Below are positions 32,361 to 43,530 of a DNA stretch of 64,000 nt, piece by piece; position 1 is the stretch's first letter; each line of letters opens with the position of its first letter. The translations under genes and the position numbers were made by a program. The notes under the pieces are model-generated. The model did no database searches. It had not been told where the DNA came from and was given only the letters and a program-made list of their open reading frames with translations. The stretch is from Cephalotrichum gorgonifer (lineage: Eukaryota; Ascomycota; Sordariomycetes; Microascales; Microascaceae), in NCBI GenBank assembly GCA_900312665.1, contig ONZQ02000006.1, forward strand, positions 825,981 to 889,980. Reading direction: 5' to 3'.

Positions 32361-33729
32361 GGCGCCCGGGGTGGGTTTGGGGCGGGATCTACTAATAGCG
32401 ATGCGCCCGGCCAGGAAGGCCCTGTCCAGGCGTCAGGAATTTGGGGATCGGGGTATGGATGTGGGTCCAATGAGAGGATCTGGACCTGGGGTGTCCATCC
32501 AGGACGTGGATAAGAAGACTAGTAGAGTGTAAAATAGTCCTGTTTTATGAGGATACAAGTGCGAGCAACGCGGCCCAGTCCTCGCGCGGGATATGTCTCT
32601 GTCCCATTCCCTCCCTGCGAAGGAAAACAAGAGCAGAGCAAAACCTCAGCAGAGCAAAGTCACCGAGATATCAACATTGCCTGCACCTTGTTTCCGGGAT
32701 TTTAGCAATTGTCAGGGTTCCAAGTACGGAATACATTACGCGTACTCTGTGAACCAACTAGGGATAGTGCCATTGCAGGAAAAAGGAAGTAGGAAAACGG
32801 AAAAGGAAGTAGCAACAAAAAAAGAAGCAGAAAACGGTAATTACCGTAGTTAGTAACCCCCCCTTCGGAGGCCCCACCCCGAGATGCATTCGAGGGGAAT
32901 GGAGTCATGCTGAAGTGGATTGATTGGATTACCGGCGTCTAGCAATGGTCCAGGAAGAGTCCTTAGCCCTCAGCCTATGCAAGTACTTGTAATCTTTAGC
33001 GACAGGGATGGCGATAGCCGACAGCTTTCGGAGCTAGGCCAACTCTGGCCACGGCACTGTGTGTACTCCGCAGTAGCTAAATTATACTAGTTGTACTTGA
33101 GTGAATATGAGGCATTATGAACCGGGCACCGGTCGGCGCCGCGGACGGTTTGGCAAAGGCCGGAAATTACTGCGCAGCGACAATCCCGGAGCAATGGCCC
33201 GTCTCGGAGGGGCCCGGCCCGGCCCGGCCCCGGTGTCGCGAGTAAGCCCGGCGGTATTCCGGGAGTCGCCGAGCGAGGGGTCACTTACGTGGTATCTCAG
33301 CGGCAAAACAAAAACACGGGGCACGGACACCACTCTTTCTTCGGGGAGCCGGGCCGCTGCCGTACGAGCATGCTACCCGATAGGTTGTAGACAGGCGGTG
33401 CCCCCCTTTTCCTTTTTTTTCTTCCCTCTTTTAGTTTTGCTTTGCAAGAGTCTTTGGGGGGGGAACGAACCCCGCTTTACAATGGTAGCCCACAGCGGGG
33501 CGGAAGGTGGGCGTGAGACCGGAGAAAGAGCGAGAGAGAGAGCCCAGGCGATACAAGCACACACAGCACACAGAGGAAGCGGGTTTTCCTGCGGGTGAAA
33601 AACGTCACGAGACGGGCATGCATACTTGTACCCTGTACCTCGTACCCAACTTCCCTTCCTGGACAAGGCTCTGAATCCTGACTCTCACCCCAAGCTTGCG
33701 ATCAACCGATCGAAAACGAAGCTGCAGGC
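32361..33729. other. Intergenic region, no gene seen
   Basis: This 1.4 kb holds the MFS promoter and a GC-rich patch (33200-33245, repeated CCCGG units). No coding or RNA gene is supported. Long frames here lack conserved features. Confidence 0.5.
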
Positions 33730-33961
33730 ATGGCCACGATGCCAACCCTCACGCTGAGCTCCGGCCGGGAAGTCCCAGCTGTAAGCTTCACATTTGAATA
33801 TCCCGGGCACACACCGGACAACTAACAACTAAACCGACTGACACTGATGGCCTCGTCGCGAGTAGATCGCCTACGGCTCCGTGACCCCCTGGATGAAGGG
33901 CGAGTCCGAGGTCGGCCGCAAGGTTGCTGACGCAGTCAAGACGGCCCTGTCTGTCGGCTAG
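33730..33961 (+). pseudogene. Aldo-keto reductase N-terminal fragment (truncated)
   Basis: Exons are 33730-33780 and 33866-33961 (GTAAGC...TAG, phase 0). The 48-residue product starts with the AKR beta hairpin and first strand (LTLSSGREVPAIAYGSVTPW) and the first helix (VADAVKTALSVG). It stops exactly where the family continues with the YRHIDTA active-site strand. Nothing recognisable as AKR follows downstream. A functional intron and start suggest recent truncation or rearrangement rather than chance similarity. Confidence 0.6.
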
Positions 33962-34137
33962 CTTTTAAGGCATAGTTTGCTGCGATAGCGCTCGCAATAG
34001 TTTCAAGCCCGACCCCATGAAAAGGGGGAAAAGAAGAAAGGAAAAAAAGCAAGTCGAGACGTGACAGCTCCAAACCATAGCAAAAAATACCTATTCATCG
34101 ATACAAAGAACCACTAGAGAGATAGAGACTCCGTTTT

Positions 34138-35785
34138 TCAGACCCTCCTCACCTCCCTCACTCCCCCCCAGCCCGGCTCCAACATCTGGTTGCTCTCCAC
34201 GCTCGCCAGGTCCTGCAGCTTTCTCGCCGTGTCCGCCCCGGCCACCGGCACCCTGTACTGCAGTGTCTGCCCCTCCCTCCCCGCGACGGGGTGCGGGAAG
34301 GGGAGCCACTCGGGCATCAGGCCCAGCTGCCTCAGCACCGTGGCCTGGTCCCAGGAGATGTGCTCGTGGTAGAGCCTGTCGCCGCGGACGTTGACGACGG
34401 AGACGAACGGGACGCGGAGGGTGATGCCCGTGGGGGGGATTCCGGGGATCCTATGAAGGTGGTTGTTAAACTTGGTCTTCTTCTTCTTCTTTTTTCAAGG
34501 CCCTTGTATAGAGGTATGTCGGGAAGCATGTGGGTAGTGCAGGGACAGGAAAGGGGAAGGGGGGGGGGGGCGTAGAGGGGGGTTACTATCGACTTACATC
34601 CAGTCCACTTCCTTGCTGTGCGTAAACGTGAAGATAAACTCGTCCACGATGCGGTCCACGCCGATCGTCCGGCTAACAAGCTCGAGGGCGGAGTCGTCCG
34701 GGTTACTCCAGATGAAATGATGCCGGTAGAAGTTCGTCAGCCTCTCGCGGCCGATCCCGCCCGTCATCTAAGCACACACCCACACACAACGTCAGTTTTC
34801 CAGAATCTCAACTTCTCCGTCTCCCTCAACCGCACATTCCCCCTGGTCTCATATGTAGAAAAAGTGGTTGGGATTCTCACCGTCGGGATGTCGTTAACAT
34901 AAGGCTCCAACACCATCGTCCCCATCGTACTCTCCAGCGACCGGTCCCCGAACTCATAGTACGTGTGCTCCTCCCAGATGGCCTCGAGGTCGAAGTACGG
35001 CCCGCCCAGCCTCTCCTTCACGAATCCGAGGCTCCGGCTGTGTGCCACTGAGGCCGCGGCGTACGAGAAGCCCGCGGCCCCCGGGATGACGAAGTCCGCC
35101 GACGACGCGTTGGGGTACTCGTACGTCTTGGCGTTGGGGGCTGCGGCCTCGGACTCGCGGGGCGCTCGCGGCGCGGGGCCGGCCACGTGGGTTAGGAGCG
35201 GGAGCGGGGTGGGGAGGTCCCATTTATCGGAGTAGACGACGACGGCGGTGATGACGGCGCCGTTCGCGATTAGCGCCGAGGAGAAGGCGTCGTTGAAGGA
35301 GAGGGGGTATTCGGCGGGGGATCCGTACACTGTAGTCCCGTAAGCTCCCAGGCCGAGCCTCACTCGCTTTCCGATTCGAGAGGCAAAGAGGGGGAGTGGA
35401 GGGGAGGGGAGGGCAGGGATGGGGGGAACGCACCCAGGATCCCAAACTTGTCCTTTGTATCACACTCCTCCAGCCCCCTCAGCGCCTGAATCGCCGCCCC
35501 GATCTCCGCAGTGCCCCAGTCCTCGCCCATAACATCCGTCAGCTCGCCCCCGAAAGAGATCCTCGCAACGGCGTATCCCTCCTCCGCCCACTTGTACTGC
35601 GGCATCGGATCCAGCGTCCCGGACCCTCCCTCGGCCGACGGCTCCGGGATGAAGACATACCCCGGGTCGAACACCACCAGGCCGGGTCCGTGGCCCCTTC
35701 GCGAGAGGGGAGGTTGGAGGGTCGCATTGGGGGCTAGGTCCTGGAGGAGCGCCGAGGGGAGCGGCGCCGGCGTCGCGTCTTCCAT
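34138..35785 (-). CDS. Dienelactone-hydrolase-like alpha/beta domain with SnoaL/NTF2-like C-terminal domain
   Basis: Exons are 35785-35434, 35344-34881, 34767-34598 and 34450-34138, with phases 1, 0 and 2, giving 432 aa. The first ~240 residues fit an alpha/beta hydrolase relative of carboxymethylenebutenolidase (GLVVFDPGYVFIPEP, WAEEGYAVARISF, KFGILAYGTTVYGS). At the nucleophile-elbow position I see AYGTT rather than a Gly-x-Cys/Ser-x-Gly motif, so catalysis by this domain is doubtful. The C-terminal part (LTNFYRHHFIWSNPDD ... FTFTHSKEVDWMIPGIPPTG ... VVNVRGDRLYHEHISWDQ) is a classic SnoaL-like fold, which may carry the activity or bind ligand. The GTG codon at 35797 is an unlikely earlier start. 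Confidence 0.78.
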
Positions 35786-36415
35786 TTTCTTACTCACTCA
35801 CTCACTCTCTTTTTTTTTTGGTCACCCAAGTATTATGTTTTACTCTCCCAGTATCTCATTCACAGTTCAGTCGTCCTCGAGTTATGGATTTGCTTCGGGG
35901 GAAGGGAGAACTTTAATGGAGAGGTACGGGGAGCTTTGTACTCTTACTCGCATGTCATGATGTCTCCTTTACTCCCTTCCGAACCTTATTCGTTTCGATT
36001 CTACCCCACGCGATGCATGATGCTGACACTGCATGTACTTATACTCGTTGAGCTTATCCACGCCTCCAGAGTGCCCCGCACCGCATGGTAATTCAAGCAT
36101 TTGCGAGCATGTCGTCCGCCGAAGCTCCGGGCCGATAGAGAACAGCATCGTTATTGGTCGTCCCCCCCGAAGGAGAGATCCTTCTTGTTTATACTCCCTC
36201 TTACAGCTTAAGCTTCGGAAAAATATATAATTGGTGATATTAGATGACAACATTGACGCTTCTGTTGGGGGCTGGGCGACTAAGGGATCTGAGGCATCTC
36301 TGGGCAAGTCTCACCCGGCAGACGGTTCCGCCAAACGGCACCAGCGAACGGTTTCCGTCTCACTCTCACCCGATACAACCCAACAGTCCCCCGCGCACAC
36401 ACCCCAACCCTACCT
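35786..36415. other. Intergenic region
   Basis: These 630 bases hold the promoter of the hydrolase-like gene and the 3' end of the transcription-factor gene. No other feature is visible. Confidence 0.5.
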
Positions 36416-39400
36416 CTATAATACCCCGTCTCCCCAGCTAAACAGCCCCGGATCCACACTCTCGGACGGGAAGAGCTCCGACCCCGGGATCTGATGCCAG
36501 AACAGCTGCTGCTCCTCCTCCGCCACGGCCCCGAACTCCTCGTACGTCCTCTTGGTACCGGTCCCGGTACCCCCCGGCGCCTCGCCCTCCGTCCCGTTCC
36601 GGAAATACCCCTGGAACCCCGGTGCCTCGCCCGCCGCCATCGCGGCCGCCTTGCTCCTGTACTGCGCGAGCAGCTGCTCTATTATGGCCCTGCTCCGGCG
36701 CGCGCCGGTCCAGCGGGGCTCGAGCTCACTTAGGAACCGGATGCACTTTTCCACGTCGGATATTGTCTGGGGGTCAGGCTGCGCGGTTGGCATCCGTAGG
36801 CTAGACGGCGTATTAGCTTTTGCAAAACATGGCACGTTCAAAAGTAATATATGCATTTCAAAACTCACAGGACCACTCCGGAGAGCGTGAGGTAGTGGAC
36901 GCAGATTGCGAGATAGTGCGACGGGGGTACCAGGTCACGGACGAGCTCGGCCGCGTTAATGCATTCCCTCGCGGCAATCCTGCATTGTGAGACGGCGTCA
37001 ACCGCCTCCGCACTGGCATCGCCAGCAAGCAAGGCAGCATGCCTAGGATGGCCGACGAAGCACCTAAATAACCCGTGTCAGCATTACCTGTAGACCATTG
37101 TCGGACGACTCCTACGGCTCAACCCCATGTCAAGGGTCATGACAGGAGATCTCAGGGCGTTGGGAAGCGCATCTTACCGATACAGATTCAGGAGCGACCC
37201 CGCATGCACAATGAAGACTATGACACCCATCGTCCGCACCCTATTCTGCTCCGGGCTGCCCTGTACCATATTCACCGATAACCGGACGTCATCCGGAAGA
37301 TTATCAAACCAGACCCGCAGCGACCTGTCATGCGCCGCCACCCGCGACACGAACTTCTGTGCCTTTCTGGGGCTCGTGGACGCCAATTTTCGTATGCTAT
37401 GTGGCGAGTTCAGCTGCTGAATCCTGCCTGCGATACGGCAGAGTCGCGCGAAGGCGAGGAATCCACTGAGAGGTGGGGACTGTCCGGAGCCTGGGGCCCG
37501 GTGACCTGCCGGGGCGTTGTTTTGCTTGAGGATGCGGCAGTGCTGTTCAAGATCGTCGTCGCTTATATTCAGGGGCATCTCGCAGTAACAGTCCTCGTCG
37601 TGCACTGCGAATGGGCGTCCCAGGCAGATAGATGTGACCCTTTGGCTAGGATTAGCAAAAGCATGATCATGCGAAAGACTGCTGAGTATCGATACCGATA
37701 CCATACCTATCAAGGCTGTAGACACTCCACCATATACGACGGGATATCTGCATCCTTAGGAACTCGGAAGGGTCTACGCGATCAGGAGAGGCTGTTGTGG
37801 GCATAATCTACCAAAAGAGTATGTTAGTAGGTGCCTAAGCCAAAAAGTAGCATCGCACAGACAGCACCGCAAGCCACCGGGAGACTATAGACCTACCAGC
37901 CGACCGCTCAGGTGCAGGCCGATATCAAGCGCCGCGCGTACCGCCTGCGCAGCCAAGATCCAGCTTTGGGTCAACGTATTCCACCCCGCAGCGCACATAG
38001 ACAGCAGCGCGAGGCATTGAACCCGTTCCAGCGACGCCTCGCCCGTCGACGCGTAATACAGCAGGAGCGCCTTCTCGTAGTGCTCGATCCCGGCAAACCC
38101 GCGCTCCGAGTTTCCGGAGATGAGGCTTGACGCACACGCGCACACGCCGAAAAACACCATGAGAAATCTGCGGTCCTGGGACGAGGGGGCGTCGGAGGGC
38201 GCACGGCACATCTGCCGGTACTGCTGCATGAACTGAGGCTCGAACAGGACGGGGAAGGTGTAGTGCAGCTTTTCGAAGTAGAGCCCGACGAGGAGGTCCG
38301 CCGTGTACTGGGGCGGGCGCGAGAGCTGCTCTGGTTTCGGCAGGAAGGGGAGATCGGGCCAGGTCTTGCCGCGGATGAAGAAGGGGATCTCTACGCCGTC
38401 TGATGGATCGTGAGGGTGGGAGGCCCCAGGTGGTCCGGCCGTCATGGAAGATGCGGAGGGCGCAGACGAGAGGCTCTGGACGGCCTCGATAAGCATGTTA
38501 TTGGTCGCGCCGCCAACGAACCTACAGAAGGATGAGCGCACGTTCGATAGGTGAGGGTTCTGGTTGATCTAGAAAATTACCTCAGGCGCCCATAAGAGTC
38601 CTTGACCATGGTCCCCGCGCGGTTCGTTTCTCTCCCGGCATCCTGCCCAGGGGTTGAGTCTTGACTATCTAGGTCACTATCGAGATCGTCGTCGTCGCCT
38701 GAATCCACGGGCCCGCTGTTTTCTAGGTGGTATGGGATAGGCGGGTTGAGGGTGGCGTGCCTCGGCTGATAGCCGTTGGCGATACCCATTGGTCTGCTCT
38801 CCGGGGCGGGCCCACCGCCGCTCGCCGGACCGTGCATGGAGCTCCTCAGCTCCGGCATGGACTTGAGGACTTGAGCGGCTTGCAGTAGATCCTCGTTTGC
38901 CGTGTCCCGGCCGTGAGTAGCGGTCGTCGGAGACTGGTTTAAGGAGTTGATAGAATGGGTCAGCTGCCCGGCAAGGTCCTCTAGCCTCCTACATAGCGCG
39001 TCCATTTGTTGGCATCTCGCCTCGAAGGAGGTAGCATAGCTGCGAGAGTGTTAGAGAGACGAATACGGTAAGGGCCGGCTCACGGCTCGGGGGCGGACAT
39101 CATACTAGCGGCTGGCCGATGCGTTGTCCCTGCTGCCCGGATACTCACAGGCCTGGTCCCGGGAACTGCATTTAAAGCAAGGCTGCTTTCCATCACATTT
39201 TACCTGAACATGTTAGTGAGGGAACTTAGTCTACTGGACTGGATAGGCGAGGTCTGGCAGCCTCAGTCTCATGGAAGACAACATGAACGGCAGCACGGGC
39301 TCTCGTGTGGTCAGAGTTACCTTCTTACGACGGCAAGCAATGCAGGCTTGGCCGACCCGGGGGTCAGGCAGCTCGGAGACGCCGTCTCTCGACTGGACAT

Positions 39401-39428
39401 CTGCCTGGCTGGGTGCGTTCAGCGACAT
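36416..39428 (-). CDS. Zn2Cys6 fungal-specific transcription factor
   Basis: Eight exons: 39428-39321, 39203-39145, 39039-38581, 38521-37897, 37807-37707, 37639-37178, 37063-36869 and 36800-36416. They give 797 aa with every junction in frame. The zinc cluster has Cys at 29, 32, 39, 45, 48 and 55 with canonical C-x2-C-x6-C-x5-C-x2-C-x6-C spacing, split by an intron after CRRKK. A coiled-coil-like segment (MDALCRRLEDLAGQL) follows for dimerisation. A Ser-rich linker comes next, then the fungal_trans regulatory domain (YFEKLHYTFPVLFEPQF ... RRIWWSVYSLDR|VTSICLGRPFAV). The last exon is acidic and Gly-rich, possibly an activation region. No direct evidence links it to a target gene; the nearest genes are the hydrolase-like gene and the 5S-linked GMC oxidase. 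Confidence 0.9.
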
Positions 39429-40213
39429 TTTGAGCTTTAAGACAAGTGGATGTAGTCTATAATAGTAGGAATACGTCGTGCGAGAGAGGCACGTGCGAGT
39501 AAGTTGAGGATGATAATGCCGCGCACTCGACGAAATTGATTGTCTCTACCCAGCCCACTCCCGTCTTCCTTCTTCTGGGGGCAAGGACAGAGGTAGCGTA
39601 GCGAGACATGCAGCTGCAGGGATGCTTGACCACAACCTATCGCGGCGAGTGGTGGCGCATTTGACCTCCGGCTCCGGCTCTGGCTCAGGCTTATGTAGAG
39701 GTCGGCTGTCGGACTTTGACGGTTGAAGGTTGGAGAAAGGATGGGAATGGAGGCGGGAGGGGAGGGCTCCTTCGCGTGGTGATCAAGAAGCAGCAAAAGG
39801 GCAGAACAAAACGTGTTCGTTGTTGCCTATGTTTGTGCAACTTCTTTCATCACCACGAAGAAACCAAGGTGTGAATGAGAATGAGTGGTGTTGGGATGGT
39901 GGATATTGTACAAAGGAGAGTACGAATAACGAGTACGAGCAGAGCAAGAGTACTGCCGCGATACAGACAAGACCCCTGCGAACATCCTCTGCAGAATGAG
40001 ACTTGCGTACCTCTACAGTACTTTCTGGGGTTTAGACCCACCTCCACAAGACGAGCTTGTACTTCAGGTACTCCCTAGCTTGTATCCGCACTTGTACCAA
40101 GGGAGTACCTTAGCATTGAACCAGACGATGTGCTTCTAACCGAATTTCAAGCCTGTGCGACATTGGATAAACCGATATTTACATATTTCACTTCTCATAA
40201 CTGACGACCAGTT
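39429..40213. other. Intergenic region between the transcription factor and the LTR element
   Basis: These 785 bases hold the promoter of the transcription-factor gene, with several GTAC-centred motifs near 39920-40070. The last five bases (CAGTT, 40209-40213) are one copy of the retrotransposon's target duplication. Confidence 0.55.
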
Positions 40214-40429
40214 TATAAGAAGGGTCTGAGCACTATTGCAAGGCCCCAAAATGCTAGTATGTTAGAAGGATGTATCAACTTAAGCGAGGTGTCGCAAACC
40301 CCTGTAAAATTAGGCTTGCTAGCTGACAGGAGAATTGCTCCTGTACATGTATCTCATGTATATAAGGGATGCACTTATTCTACCTAGTTATAATGAATAT
40401 GAAGGACAAGGTGGTCCCGTATTCCTACA
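40214..40429 (+). repeat. 5' LTR of the copia element
   Basis: 216 bp. It aligns without gaps to the 3' LTR with 12 mismatches counted by eye, 11 of them transitions. The first dinucleotide is TA here against TG in the other copy. Confidence 0.93.
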
Positions 40430-40440
40430 GTTATGAGCCC
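40430..40440 (+). promoter_or_regulatory. Primer-binding site complementary to the anticodon arm of initiator tRNA-Met
   Basis: GTTATGAGCCC starts at the first base after the 5' LTR. It is the reverse complement of GGGCTCATAAC, the conserved anticodon stem-loop of eukaryotic initiator tRNA-Met. This implies priming by a half-tRNA, as in Drosophila copia, not by the tRNA 3' end. Confidence 0.75.
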
Positions 40441-43371
40441 AGTTTATATCTAATCTAGTTACAATTATCATCATTCGGTTCCTCTCATTCCAATCTACTC
40501 AGTGAAGCTATTCTTGTCCTCCTCCTCCTTCTCACCATCGAGATATTCCTGGAGGCATAGCATCTCGATATCAGCATTCCAAACACACTCACAGCTCATC
40601 TATGAGATCCTACTGCAATGGTATTAAGGTACAGCTTCAAGAAGTCCCTAAAAACAGTCTCTGACTGGCCGGAATGGCTATCAGAAGCCTGTCGACTTCT
40701 TAGAAGTCACTATCTCAGCCCCTATATCAATCTTGATACAGTAGAGATGCAGAACATCATGGAACCTGAGAGGCCGGAGCCACCTTTACCACTGAACCCA
40801 GAAGCTGATGCTGCAGAGATCTGAGTATATCAGTATGTAATGGAGATCTACAAGCTCGAGAAGCAGGAGTATCTTCTCAACCTTACCGAATATAAGAAGC
40901 TTGTCGAAAAGATCCGAGACTATGGGGGAGCTATGATATCATCTATCAGCTACGATGTTATCTGGGAATAAGATGACTTTGAATCTGGAGATCCAGTAGC
41001 TATTGTAAACGAGATATGCTGGATCTTCAAGATCAAAGACCTAGCTATAAAGTGCAAGTTCGAGAAGGAGTGGGAAACTGTTGTTTCAAGAAATCTCAAC
41101 TGTATAGGACTTGAGGAATGAGGTAATACTGTTATCAAGATATAGTGAACTCTCAAGCTTTGGAACAGTATCTATACTCTAGAACTGATATCTTATATCA
41201 GGGTGTAAGAAGCCCTTATACAGTATCATTATACTGGAGCAGTCAAGACCTATAATCTCATTGAAGATACTTATAATAAGCTGGATCTCCTATTCGATAT
41301 CTTTATAAAGAAGACTATCGACTATATAAAATATATCTTGCTAAAGTCCTTATCAGGATATATTAATACTGTTACCCTTAATAGGAGAGATAAGAAAGAT
41401 ATGAGAATATCAGCAGTATATGATATATACAGTCTTTTTGATTATCAAGGTATAAAATGCAGGCTTGTCAAGTATATCAAGGATAGGCTGCCCCTATAGA
41501 ACCCTTAAACTGAAAAAAAGGTTCACAAGTAGCTTAAGTCTCTAGATAACCGAAAACTCGTAGAGATGATTGATCAGCTACTTCTGATAGCTAGTGATAC
41601 CTCAGACTTATAGAGAGAGGAGGTTCTGATGATAAATACTATCTCTATTACCTCATATATACAGGATAGAGGGAAGTGGTAGATTATCTTAGATTCAGGA
41701 GCTGACAGTTATATCTTCAATCTCTTTAAGCGATTTAAGGAATATAAGGCCTTTGAGAACCCTTACTATACTACAGCCGGAGACTCCTATATAATGATCC
41801 TAGATAAAGAGATTATATATATCAATCTGATAATCCCGGAAGGGACTGAGTGCTCTATATAAGTTCGAGGGGTCTACTACTATCTGAACTTCTATATAAA
41901 TATTATCTTGAAGAGCCTCTGGAAGGAATAGGGGCTTGCCCCTTATGAGTAGATAAATATAATACAGTTTATCGAAATAAGGAAGATTCTATATATCTTT
42001 AAAGAAGAGGGCTGTTTATCTATTCTTGAGGAAGTTCCGGAACCAGCAGACAGCTATATACTAAGAATTGCAGTAATCTGGTCGACCTAGTGATCTGAGA
42101 TCTCTGAGGCCGATGAAATAATCTGATACTGATATCTCGGTCATCAGGGGCCTGAAATCTTGCAGCAGTATATCAAGCGCTCACTCAGGATCTCAATTAA
42201 GGGGCCCTCGATCTCTCAATGTGAAGTATATACAGTATCCAAGGTTCACTGATATATCTCTTAAGTCTTATAAGAATCTAGAAATATTGCTCTATTCAGT
42301 TATATTGTAGTTGATATCTTCCCTATAGAGATAGGCTATAATGAGTATAAATATACTGTTATGATACTCTGCAGAGCTATCTATCTTATCCTTATCGATA
42401 TTATTATAAACTAAAGCCAAGATACTCTTCTTAGATAGATTATAGATAAGGCCCAGTATCTCAAGAGGCAGTAGGATATCTATATGAGGTTTTTCCAGTC
42501 AGATAGTAAATCAGGCTTTATATCAAAAGCAGCTACTGTCTACTTTATTGATGAAGATATCGAGTATATCACCTCGAGCCCCCGAAGCTCCTATCAGAAT
42601 GGCAGTATCGAGAGGCTCGGAGCTGTTATCCTAATGTGAGGATGATGCCTTCTTGAGGATACAGAGATCCCAATATCGCTGTAGCCGGAGGCAGTGAAAA
42701 TAGCAGTCTATCTTTTCAACTGGATGCCTAATAAGGGGCTACAGTGAAAATCACTACTAGAGAAAGCTCATAACTGGCTGTAGATATTTTGCAGTAGCCT
42801 TTACAGCCAAAACTCATTGGATATATATTAAAATCTCTCCTACTTGAAAGTTTATAGTTATCGAGCTTATACCCTTATAAATGAAGCTCTTGAAGGTATA
42901 CAGAAGCATTGCCTAAAGGTATCACTGTATGCTAATATCGGGTATCTTATCGGATATAAGTCCAGCACTCAGTATATCATCTGGATCCCCTCTCTAAAAC
43001 ACTACATCAACATACTGTATATGATATTTGATGAGATATATACTTACTATACTGAACGATCTATACTGCCTCTGCAAATATAAGAACCCCTAGAATACCT
43101 TGCAGATACCCTTGACCAAGAGGATGTAGATATAGACCTAGTATAGGATCTTCTAAGAGATCCTATACCCCTAGATATACCTCCGGTATCATAACTGCTA
43201 TCAGAGGTGGGGGGTAAAGTATAGGATAGCCAGCAGGGTGATCAACTATCTGTGAAGCTGTCAGACCCTCCAGCCTCTCCAGGCCCGAATCCCTTGAATG
43301 TCACTCTCTACCCGACTCTATCATCAGATCCCATCAAATCAAATATCACAGTGCTCCTACTGCTGTCATCA

Positions 43372-43530
43372 GAACCAGAAGAGATACAGCTTGCACCCGA
43401 GCCCGAAGAGGTGCAGCTTGCACCTGAGCCTGAAGAGGTGCAGCTTGCACCCGAGCCTGAAGAGGTGCAGCTTACACCTGAGCCTGTGGAACTGCAACCT
43501 GCTCCCGAACCCCAGGAACTGGAACTGAGG
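43372..43530 (+). repeat. Tandem repeats encoding a PEPEEVQLA-type motif inside the copia element
   Basis: About four 30-bp units (consensus near CCCGAGCCTGAAGAGGTGCAGCTTGCA) are followed by diverged copies. They encode acidic Pro/Glu repeats between the integrase and reverse-transcriptase regions. This block is more GC-rich and has fewer stops than its surroundings. Confidence 0.85.

Noticed and set aside
33101..33598. 165-codon frame in the gap between the MFS and AKR loci
   Set aside because: It has no conserved motif, mixed low-complexity sequence and no partner exon. It is probably chance in a GC-rich stretch.
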